From assembly GCA_016301965.1 (NCBI GenBank), contig JAEDOO010000091.1, positions 1 through 7,569 on the forward strand: a stretch of 7,569 nt of DNA, written 5' to 3'. The translations under genes and the position numbers were made by a program. How positions within the stretch are numbered: position 1 is the stretch's first letter; each line of letters starts with the position of its first letter. The notes beneath the pieces were generated by a model. That model was given only the letters and a program-made list of their open reading frames with translations. It did not search any database and was not told where the DNA came from. Below are positions 1 through 5,919 of the stretch, in pieces. This DNA comes from Lachnospiraceae bacterium. Its GTDB lineage: Bacteria > Bacillota > Clostridia > Lachnospirales > Lachnospiraceae.

Positions 1-171
1 TGCGCTCGCTCCGAGCCTGTAGTCTCGGAGTCGTGCTCGTTAAAGTCGCGAGAAGTTTACACATATACCTCAGAGCCCGCCCTTTTGCTGCAGACTCCAA
101 TCTACTTTTTTGAGAGTGGTTATATTGTCTTTCTGTGTTTTGTTTTGGTTTTTCTATTGTTTTGCGTCTTT
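1..171. other. Left-edge non-coding region downstream of the HAD-CPBP gene
   Basis: This stretch lies 3' of the minus-strand HAD-CPBP gene and holds no gene I can support. Positions 1-60 are GC-rich and contain a 7-bp inverted repeat. Positions 100-171 are strongly T-rich on the plus strand, so A-rich in the minus-strand transcript. I find no standard intrinsic terminator for the minus-strand operon here: the only strong hairpin (9-30) is not followed by a T-tract on the minus strand within the window. The plus strand is open in frame 1 from the edge to a TGA at 229-231, but it has no visible start and runs into the antisense of a real gene, so I do not call it. Confidence 0.6.
9..30. repeat. 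GC-rich inverted repeat (7-bp stem, 8-base loop)
   Basis: CTCCGAG at 9-15 is the exact reverse complement of CTCGGAG at 24-30, with an 8-base spacer. The surrounding sequence (GCTCG at 4-8 and 35-39, TCGCGA at 46-51) is GC-rich and unlike the AT-rich sequence that follows. There is no T-tract on either side, so it is not a classic intrinsic terminator. It could be part of a dispersed intergenic repeat that continues beyond the window, which cannot be tested here. Confidence 0.5.
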
Positions 172-183
172 CTATTGTTTTGC
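151..183. repeat. 18-base tandem duplication spanning the stop codon of the HAD-CPBP gene
   Basis: The 15 bases at 169-183 are repeated exactly at 151-165, giving a period of 18 bases. Read on the minus strand, each copy encodes Ala-Lys-Gln followed by TAG. The stop codon (172-174) is therefore duplicated in frame at 154-156. The period is a whole number of codons, so readthrough of the first TAG would add only five residues, ending in the same Ala-Lys-Gln. It is most simply a replication-slippage duplication. Confidence 0.85.
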
Positions 184-2169
184 TTCTTTGGATTTTTCAG
201 CTTCTTTATTTGCTTCGTCTGCAGCCATTGATGGTGCAGGGTTTTCTGCTGTCTGAAGGTTTTCCTCTGATGCTGTTTCTGGTTTTTCTGATGCGGTATC
301 AGGGTCTGCTGTTATTTCCGATACAGACGCAAGGACTTCTGTTTTCTTTTCTGCTGCCGTATCCGACTGCGTTGCAGAAATCTGTATTTCTGCTGCTTTC
401 AGCTCTGCTTCCAGTTCTTTTTCAATGGATGCTTGCGGCATTGCTGAAGATACCTGTACTGTCTCTGCAGAGATTTCCATTGGTTCGGTATCTTTCTTCT
501 GCCGGTCTGCTGTTTTTTCTGCTGCGGCAACAGGTTCCGTATCCTGTGTTTTCTTTTTCTTTCCTTTAAATCCCATCAGTGAGAAACCACTCAGGAAGAT
601 CAGCACCATTACGATATCCACAACAGCAATATAGGTCTTATTATCACCGATAAAGGAGGTGACTACAGACAATCCTGCCATGGACCAGAAATTGGCTACC
701 ATATGCCCAACGATGGGCACCAACACAGTCTGGGATTTCTCCATGCCAAAGCTGAGGAAAAGGCCCAGAATACTGGCATAGATGAATTGAATCATGTTGC
801 CGTGGTAGATACCGAAGCAGATCGCGCTGATCACAATACCGGCTATCGGGCCCAGGTAATCCCGGATACGCATCTGCACAAGGCCTCGAAATACAAGCTC
901 TTCTGCAATCGGAGCAATGATCACCGCTACTGTCAGCATCAGGATAGGACTCTGTCCTGTATAGATCTGTTCACCCAGCTGAGAGTAGCCCGGGAAAACA
1001 TCATTCAGACCGCTTAAAAGGATCAGGTCATTGAGTACCTGGCTCAATCCCATGCCCATGAGGATCATACCGAGCACGATCTGGGGAGAAATTTTCCTTT
1101 CCGGTGCCTTATGATACTCATATTGTCCGGAAACTCTTCGCTTCTGATCCTGCTTGAGAAACAGTGTCAGGATCGGAATGGATACCAGACCACCCAGACC
1201 TGTGATCGCCATTACCTGCTGCATGGCAAGATCTGTCAGATCCTGCTGACTTCGAATGCCCAGTACGATCATACCGATAAACATCATGGCCATTGTAGCC
1301 ACCACGCTGATCAGATTTGTGATTCCAAAATATGTCAGTACAGGATATGCGATTCGCCAAAGCTTTTTCAGCACGGATTCCTGAAGGGGATACTGCTCAT
1401 TCTCAGCTTTTTCTTCCGCCTCACGTTTTTTCCTGCGTTTTTCTCTCTTCTTCAGCTTTTCCTGTTCTCTGGACATTTCCGTGACATCAATAGAACGGAT
1501 CTCCACCTGCGGTTCCTCGCCGCCATTTTCTGCCAGGATTTCCAGTTCTTCCACGGAATCTGCCACATAAGTGACACCGGCTTTGATCAGTTCTTCCATG
1601 GAGCCGTAACCATACCCCACACCGATGCACTGAATACCACACTCATGGGCTCCGATAATGTCATAGGAACGGTCACCTACCATCACCACGTCCTGTCGGC
1701 TGGAAGTCATATCAAGACGTTTTAGCGCCTCTTCGATTACCTCCGCTTTGGTGGTACGTTTTTCATCCATTCCGGCACCCACGATTTCCCGAAAATATCC
1801 GGTAAGATGGAAATGTTCCAGAATCTGGCGCACAAACTGTTCCGGCTTGGACGATGCCACAGCCAGCACACAGCCCCGGTCTTTCAGAAAAGCCAGCAGC
1901 TCCTCTACACCTGGATACAGAGAATTCTCATACATACCGCTCTTGGTATAGCGTTCTCTGTAATACCGGACAGCTTCTGTCGCTTCCTCTTCCGTAAAAC
2001 CGGCATAGGACATGAACTGATCCTTCAGCGGCGGTCCCACAAAACAACGAAGAGCCTCCGCATTCTCCTCCGGCTTTCCCATCTTTTCCAGCGCATACTG
2101 TACGCATGCTGTAATACCGGGAGCGGAATCGGTCAGGGTTCCATCCAGGTCAAATAAAATTACTTTCAT
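172..2169 (-). CDS. HAD-family phosphatase fused to a CPBP-family intramembrane protease domain with a disordered tail
   Basis: This is a three-part protein of 665 residues. Residues 1-213 form a HAD hydrolase of the phosphoglycolate phosphatase-like type: D7-L-D9-G-T is motif I (nucleophile and acid), S106/S107 motif II, K141 the likely motif III lysine, and G165-D-R-S-Y-D170 motif IV. Residues 231-258 are a highly charged Lys/Arg/Glu linker. Residues 265-535 hold about eight hydrophobic segments with the three CPBP (CAAX protease/Abi) motifs: E423-E424-x3-R428, F452-x3-H456 and H489-x3-N493. Residues 541-665 are a Glu/Ala/Thr/Ser-rich, probably disordered tail with two DTEP repeats (543-546, 560-563). 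An even number of membrane spans and a KKKK stretch after the last one would place both ends in the cytoplasm. The ATG follows an AAGGAG site (2179-2184) at a 9-base spacing, 27 bases after argS. All catalytic residues of both halves are present. Substrates are unknown, and CPBP members can be proteases or non-proteolytic immunity-type proteins. Confidence 0.9.
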   Translation of the reverse strand: MKVILFDLDGTLTDSAPGITACVQYALEKMGKPEENAEALRCFVGPPLKDQFMSYAGFTEEEATEAVRYYRERYTKSGMYENSLYPGVEELLAFLKDRGCVLAVASSKPEQFVRQILEHFHLTGYFREIVGAGMDEKRTTKAEVIEEALKRLDMTSSRQDVVMVGDRSYDIIGAHECGIQCIGVGYGYGSMEELIKAGVTYVADSVEELEILAENGGEEPQVEIRSIDVTEMSREQEKLKKREKRRKKREAEEKAENEQYPLQESVLKKLWRIAYPVLTYFGITNLISVVATMAMMFIGMIVLGIRSQQDLTDLAMQQVMAITGLGGLVSIPILTLFLKQDQKRRVSGQYEYHKAPERKISPQIVLGMILMGMGLSQVLNDLILLSGLNDVFPGYSQLGEQIYTGQSPILMLTVAVIIAPIAEELVFRGLVQMRIRDYLGPIAGIVISAICFGIYHGNMIQFIYASILGLFLSFGMEKSQTVLVPIVGHMVANFWSMAGLSVVTSFIGDNKTYIAVVDIVMVLIFLSGFSLMGFKGKKKKTQDTEPVAAAEKTADRQKKDTEPMEISAETVQVSSAMPQASIEKELEAELKAAEIQISATQSDTAAEKKTEVLASVSEITADPDTASEKPETASEENLQTAENPAPSMAADEANKEAEKSKEAKQ

Positions 2170-2196
2170 AAAAATAGTCTCCTTGTGACAAGGCAG

Positions 2197-3963
2197 TTAC
2201 ATTTTGTCCGGTGCCGAGAAGCCCAGAAGATGGATAGATGTCTCCAGTACATCTCTGGTCAGTTCCAGCAGACGGATATAAGACTGTCTGCGCTGTGCAT
2301 CCTCTTCACTCAAAATCTTTGTCTCATGATAAAAGTGATTGAATGCATTGGCAAGATCATAAATATAGGAACAGATTTTGTGCGGTGCTTTCTCTGCGAA
2401 AGCATTCTCTACAGTAGCATTAAAATTGGAAAGTGCCAGCATCATGGCCTTTTCACTCTCTCCTGCCGGCGCAAGGATCGTACCGGCCTTGGTATCCCCG
2501 CCATTCTCCACATAACGGCTCAGAATAGACTTGATACGCACAATCGTGTACAAAATATACGGTCCCGTATCGCCCTCAAAAGAGGTAAAGCGCTCTGTAT
2601 CAAAGATATAATCCTTGGAAGCCTGGTTAGACAGATCGCCGTATTTGATGGCTGCCAGAGCCACCATCTGAGCGGTCTTATGTGCATCCGTCTCTTTGAT
2701 ACTGCGGTTGTCCACGATCTTCTTGTACATCTCCTCGGTGATATCGTTAAGCAAAGTCTCCAGACGCATAACACCGCCCTGTCTCGTCTTAAACGGCTTA
2801 CCATCCTTACCATTCATGGTACCAAAGCCCAAAAACGTCAGCACCGTATCCTCATCCACCAGCTTTGTCTTTCTTGCACAGCGGAATACCTGCGTAAAAT
2901 AGAGCGACTGGCGTTTGTCTACCACATAAATGATCTCATCCGGATGATAGCATTTCATACGATCCATGATCGTAGCCAGATCCGTCGTATTGTACAAAGA
3001 TGCACCGTCCGATTTCAGGATCATACAGGGTGGGATCTCCTTGGTATCTGTCTCTTCTTTAACATCTACTACCAGCGCACCCTGATCCTCGTGAGCGTAA
3101 CGCTCTTTCTTCATATATTCCACCATTCCTGGAATATACGGCTGAGCGTCAGATTCTTTTTTCCAGAGATCAAACTCAACATCCAGCTTCTGATAATTCT
3201 TCTTCAGATCATTGACAGAAACCGTCATGATATGGTTCCACAGCGCCTGATAGCCACGCTTACCCTGCTGCAGCAGGTGAGTCGCCTCCATAGCTTTCTC
3301 CTTGTACTCCGGATCCTCCTTGGACTTTGCACTGGCCTTCGGATAGATCTCCTCCAGCTCGCTGATGGTAAAAGGCGCTTCCTCAGGATATTCTCCCTCG
3401 AAACTGTCATCAAAATACACCAGATCCGGCTGTCTTTCCTTCAGCTCTGTGATGATCAATCCCATCTGCAGACCCCAGTCGCCCAGATGTACATCACCGA
3501 TCATGGTATGTCCCATATAGCGGCCCATACGTTTGATGGACTCACCGATAACCGCAGAACGGAGATGTCCCACATGCAGCGGCTTGGCCACATTCGGTCC
3601 GCCGTAATCGATCATGATGGTCTTCGGCTCTTTCGCCCTCTCCACGCCAAAATATGCATCAGCCTGCATATCGTTCATATACTGAGCCAGAAATTCACCG
3701 CTGAGCTTCAGATTGATAAATCCGGGCATAACCGCCTGCACATCCGCAAAAACCGGACTTTCCTCAAAAAAAGGCAGTACCTGCTGCGCAATTGCAATCG
3801 GCGCCTTGTGATACGTCTTGGCTGCCGCCATAGCGCCATTACACTGAAATTCACACAGGTCAGGACGGTTGGATACCACAACCTTCGCAAAAGAAGTGTC
3901 CAGGCCAGCCTTTGTAAAAGCAGCCTCCGCCTCCTGATTCAAACGAGCTATGATTCTCTGCAT
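2197..3963 (-). CDS. argS: Arginyl-tRNA synthetase
   Basis: This cytoplasmic class I aminoacyl-tRNA synthetase charges tRNA-Arg with arginine using ATP. At 588 residues it has a normal length for bacterial ArgS. Residues 1-110 fit the N-terminal tRNA-binding domain. The HIGH signature is H130-V-G-H133, inside the typical ArgS context P-N-V-A-K-P-L-H-V-G-H-L-R-S. The KMSKS position is occupied by K389-P-F-K-T-R394, one of the degenerate forms common in ArgS. The C-terminal part from about residue 465 (GDTGPYILY onward) is the helical DALR anticodon-binding domain. I start the protein at the ATG at 3963: an in-frame GTG lies four codons earlier (3975), but the GGAGG (3968-3972) sits between them and can only serve the ATG. 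The gene is first in a likely two-gene unit with the HAD-CPBP gene. It contains no TTA, CTA or TCA codon, which suggests strong codon selection. Confidence 0.97.
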   Translation of the reverse strand: MQRIIARLNQEAEAAFTKAGLDTSFAKVVVSNRPDLCEFQCNGAMAAAKTYHKAPIAIAQQVLPFFEESPVFADVQAVMPGFINLKLSGEFLAQYMNDMQADAYFGVERAKEPKTIMIDYGGPNVAKPLHVGHLRSAVIGESIKRMGRYMGHTMIGDVHLGDWGLQMGLIITELKERQPDLVYFDDSFEGEYPEEAPFTISELEEIYPKASAKSKEDPEYKEKAMEATHLLQQGKRGYQALWNHIMTVSVNDLKKNYQKLDVEFDLWKKESDAQPYIPGMVEYMKKERYAHEDQGALVVDVKEETDTKEIPPCMILKSDGASLYNTTDLATIMDRMKCYHPDEIIYVVDKRQSLYFTQVFRCARKTKLVDEDTVLTFLGFGTMNGKDGKPFKTRQGGVMRLETLLNDITEEMYKKIVDNRSIKETDAHKTAQMVALAAIKYGDLSNQASKDYIFDTERFTSFEGDTGPYILYTIVRIKSILSRYVENGGDTKAGTILAPAGESEKAMMLALSNFNATVENAFAEKAPHKICSYIYDLANAFNHFYHETKILSEEDAQRRQSYIRLLELTRDVLETSIHLLGFSAPDKM

Positions 3964-3967
3964 AGTT

Positions 3968-3972
3968 CCTCC
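3968..3972 (-). promoter_or_regulatory. Ribosome binding site that fixes the argS start
   Basis: GGAGG on the minus strand lies four bases before the ATG at 3963-3961. It overlaps the codons that would follow a GTG start at 3975, so the GTG is not the likely start. The four-base spacer is shorter than that of the other genes here (6 to 9 bases). Confidence 0.75.
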
Positions 3973-4033
3973 CACTTATAAAAAAATAATAATATCTTCA
4001 TAATATATTCACGCTTTGTATCCCTTTCTCATG

Positions 4034-4039
4034 TATAAT
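4034..4039 (+). promoter_or_regulatory. Candidate -10 box for the CBS-domain gene
   Basis: TATAAT matches the sigma-A -10 consensus exactly and lies 46 bases before the CBS start codon, predicting a leader of about 40 bases. No good -35 box sits at 16-18 bases upstream (ACGCTT at 4011-4016 is poor). The AT-rich gap 3976-4085 must also hold the argS promoter on the opposite strand. I see TATTAT-like sequences there but no convincing -35 partner, and the gap is too short for a T-box leader. Confidence 0.4.
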
Positions 4040-4085
4040 AAAAGTATCAGAGTGAACCCAAAAACATCATATACAGGAGAAACAA

Positions 4086-4502
4086 ATGAACATTTTATTT
4101 TTCTTAACGCCCAAAAAGGACGTTGCCTTCGTACCCGAAAACTGCACCTTGCGCCAGGCACTGGAAAAGATGGAACACTACCGCTACACCGCCCTTCCCA
4201 TTCTCAACGAACAGGGCATGTACGTCGGTACCCTCACGGAGGGCGACCTGCTTCGCTACATCAAAGGCCATGCTTCCCTGAATCTCAAAAGCGCCGAAGA
4301 TGTCCGCATCAGCTCTCTGCCCAAACGCTGGTACTACAAGCCTGTCAACATTGGGTGTACGATGGAAGAGCTTGTAGAAGCCTCCATGCAGCAGAACTTT
4401 GTCCCGGTCATCGATGACAGCAAAGTCTTCATCGGTATTATCCGCCGCCGGCATATCATCGAACATTTCTATAACCAGCTAAAAAAGCTTCAGGAAAACT
4501 AA
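4086..4502 (+). CDS. Stand-alone protein of two CBS domains
   Basis: This 138-residue soluble protein consists almost wholly of one pair of CBS domains (a Bateman module), which usually senses adenine nucleotides or S-adenosylmethionine. The first CBS repeat covers about residues 6-61, with the signature Y34-T-A-L-P-I-L followed by G48-T-L-T-E-G-D54-L-L-R. The second covers about 72-130, with F105-V-P-V-I-D-D followed by G117-I-I-R-R-R. The T/S-x-x-D nucleotide-contact motif is present in repeat one (T51-E-G-D54) but replaced by Arg/His in repeat two (R120-R-R-H123), so only one site may bind ligand. No catalytic or DNA-binding domain is attached, so it may regulate a partner that cannot be named from this window. 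AGGAG (4075-4079) precedes the ATG by six bases. The gene is monocistronic, divergent from argS, and closed by a terminator. Confidence 0.9.
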   Translation: MNILFFLTPKKDVAFVPENCTLRQALEKMEHYRYTALPILNEQGMYVGTLTEGDLLRYIKGHASLNLKSAEDVRISSLPKRWYYKPVNIGCTMEELVEASMQQNFVPVIDDSKVFIGIIRRRHIIEHFYNQLKKLQEN

Positions 4503-4531
4503 ACTGTACATAAGACACAAAAGACAGGAAA

Positions 4532-4559
4532 GAGCCTCTGAAATCAGAGGTTCTTTTTT
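4532..4559 (+). terminator. Intrinsic terminator of the CBS-domain gene
   Basis: A 10-bp stem (4532-4541 with 4544-4553, one G-T pair) with an AA apex is followed at once by six T residues (4554-4559). Flanking ACAGG (4524-4528) and CCTGT (4560-4564) extend the symmetry, so the structure can also fold in the minus-strand transcript coming from gpsA. There the run of T residues is only three long, so it should work less well in that direction. Confidence 0.88.
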
Positions 4560-4626
4560 CCTGTTTAACGCTGCCGTATATTATACCATCTTCACCGGCA
4601 AAATAAAAGGTATTCGTATCGTTTTG

Positions 4627-4655
4627 TTTTCCGTCCACAGCTATATGACGGAAAA
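4627..4655. repeat. 9-bp perfect inverted repeat just 3' of gpsA
   Basis: TTTTCCGTC at 4627-4635 is the exact reverse complement of GACGGAAAA at 4647-4655, with an 11-base loop. It begins 12 bases beyond the gpsA stop codon in the direction of gpsA transcription. The bases following the stem on the minus strand are A-rich, not T-rich, so it is not a textbook terminator. It may act as a 3'-end structure of gpsA mRNA, or as a weak terminator working together with the hairpin at 4524-4564. Confidence 0.6.
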
Positions 4656-4666
4656 GATACAAAAAA

Positions 4667-5671
4667 CTATTCCTGCTTGCCCATACGGGTCATCAACATT
4701 TTCTCACCGATCTCCGGAGAAAGGCCTTCATTCACAATATCATTGACCATCTCACAGATGGGAAGCTCCACATCGTATTTTTTCTTCAGCTGCATGGCCG
4801 CATCCAGAGCATAGATTCCCTCAACAACCATGCCGACCTCCTTTACAGCCTCATCGCGGCTCTTACCTTTACCCAAAAGCATACCTGCCGTCAGATTACG
4901 GCTGTGAAGACTGGTACAGGTAACGATCAGATCACCGATACCTGCCAGACCGTTAAAGGTCTCCGGCTTACACCCCATCAGCTCCCCGAGGGCCGACATC
5001 TCCTTCACACCGCGGGTGATCAGCGCCGCCGCCGTATTATCACCATAGCCGAGACCCCTGGCAATACCGGTACCCAGAGCAATGATATTCTTAAACGCAC
5101 CGCAGATCTCCACACCATGAATGTCCGTATTCGTATACACACGGAACTTCGGATTCATAAAAATCTGCTGCACATACTGGGCCGCTTCCAGATCCGGGCA
5201 GGCAGAAACGATGGTGGTGGGCAGATCGATGGCCACCTCCTCCGCATGGGTAGGACCGGACAAGGCCACCAGCTTCACATTGTCCAGACCACCTTCTTTA
5301 TTCAGCTCATCCCGGATGACCTCCGTCATGGTAAACAGCGTACTGGCCTCAATACCCTTGGCCACATCCACGATCACCTGACCGTCCTTCATATATTCCG
5401 CCGCCTGCTTCGCGGTAGAACGAACAAATACAGAAGGCACCGCAAACAGCAGGATATCCTTATCCGTACAGACCGCCTGTATCTCCTTTGTATATTTCAG
5501 TGCTTTCGGAATCACCATATCCTTCAGCTTCGGATGCACCCCCGTCGTACTCAGCTGATCGATCTCCTGAGGAAGCGCAGACCACACCTGCACCTCATGT
5601 CCCATATTGCAAAGCATTCTGGCCAGCGCCATACCCCAGGTACCGGCACCCAACACACCAATCTTAGCCAT
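4667..5671 (-). CDS. gpsA: NAD(P)H-dependent glycerol-3-phosphate dehydrogenase
   Basis: This cytoplasmic enzyme reduces dihydroxyacetone phosphate to sn-glycerol 3-phosphate, the backbone for phospholipid synthesis. At 334 residues it has the usual family length. The N-terminal Rossmann fold carries G8-A-G-T-W-G13. The middle has S138-G-P-T-H-A-E-E, matching the GpsA consensus SGPSFA(x)E. The C-terminal helical domain has the catalytic lysine K194 in G191-A-F-K-N, then L218-I-T-R-G and G241-L-A-G-I-G-D-L. The ATG is preceded by GGGAGG (5680-5685) at a favourable spacing. The gene stands alone with its own promoter, whereas in many Firmicutes gpsA sits beside plsY and der; neither is visible here. 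Codons 5' of position 4904 contain no TTA, CTA or TCA, a bias shared with argS. Confidence 0.97.
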   Translation of the reverse strand: MAKIGVLGAGTWGMALARMLCNMGHEVQVWSALPQEIDQLSTTGVHPKLKDMVIPKALKYTKEIQAVCTDKDILLFAVPSVFVRSTAKQAAEYMKDGQVIVDVAKGIEASTLFTMTEVIRDELNKEGGLDNVKLVALSGPTHAEEVAIDLPTTIVSACPDLEAAQYVQQIFMNPKFRVYTNTDIHGVEICGAFKNIIALGTGIARGLGYGDNTAAALITRGVKEMSALGELMGCKPETFNGLAGIGDLIVTCTSLHSRNLTAGMLLGKGKSRDEAVKEVGMVVEGIYALDAAMQLKKKYDVELPICEMVNDIVNEGLSPEIGEKMLMTRMGKQE

Positions 5672-5752
5672 ACGTAAATCCTCCCTGATTTGTCATCCCG
5701 AAGAACCCTTTGTCAACCAGTGGCCAGGATTCCTCATCTCATACATAAAATT

Positions 5753-5781
5753 AGTGTATCACACTTCCTGCAAACGTGCAA
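5753..5781 (-). promoter_or_regulatory. Candidate gpsA promoter with extended -10
   Basis: On the minus strand TTGCAC (5781-5776) is followed after exactly 17 bases by TACACT (5758-5753). The bases before the -10 box read TGA, giving the TGn extended -10 element that compensates for a weak -35. Predicted transcription start is near 5746, leaving a leader of about 75 bases. No riboswitch-like structure is evident in that leader. Confidence 0.55.
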
Positions 5782-5860
5782 TTTTAACAGACATTTGGAA
5801 ACACAAAATAAAATCCTCAAGATTTTGGTGTATCTTCACAAATTTTCCACAAAAATCATG

Positions 5861-5889
5861 TTTACTTTTCCAACAGAAGCTCTTATGAT
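5861..5889 (+). promoter_or_regulatory. Candidate sigma-A promoter of the phospholipase-family operon
   Basis: TTTACT (5861-5866) and TATGAT (5884-5889) are separated by 17 bases and match four and five of six consensus positions. Transcription would begin near 5896, giving a very short leader (about 24 bases) that contains a near-perfect AAAGGAGGT ribosome site (5904-5912). An AT-rich 6-bp hairpin (5810-5826) lies between this promoter and the gpsA promoter. I see no recognisable operator. Confidence 0.6.
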
Positions 5890-5919
5890 TAAACCAATCA
5901 GACAAAGGAGGTACTAGAA

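Noticed and set aside
1..52. tRNA or small RNA at the left edge
   Set aside because: The hairpin at 9-30 does not fit a tRNA arm pattern; no acceptor stem, T-loop or CCA end can be placed.
1..67. Short minus-strand frame starting near 66 and running off the left edge
   Set aside because: Only about 20 residues are visible, with a poorly spaced GAGG, and the DNA is probably repeat sequence. Too little to call a gene.
1..231. Plus-strand frame open from the window edge to a TGA at 229-231
   Set aside because: No start is visible, the second half is a Phe/Leu-rich run from T-rich DNA, and it ends antisense to a well-supported gene. Chance openness is likely.
1111..1725. 204-codon open frame on the plus strand
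   Set aside because: Antisense to the HAD-CPBP gene; His/Phe/Cys-rich composition with no domain or ribosome site.
2185..3981. 598-codon open frame on the plus strand
   Set aside because: It is exactly antisense and in codon register with argS. The sequence has no recognisable domain, is rich in His, Arg, Leu and Ile as expected for reverse-complement translation, and has no ribosome site.
3964..4085. T-box riboswitch in front of argS
   Set aside because: The gap to the divergent gene is about 120 bases, has no T-box consensus and no terminator hairpin on the minus strand.
4456..4662. 68-codon minus-strand open frame between gpsA and the CBS gene
   Set aside because: It reads through the terminator hairpin and into the antisense of the CBS gene, without a good ribosome site or recognisable features.
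4904..5677. 257-codon open frame on the plus strand
   Set aside because: Antisense shadow of gpsA in codon register, explained by lack of TTA, CTA and TCA codons in gpsA.
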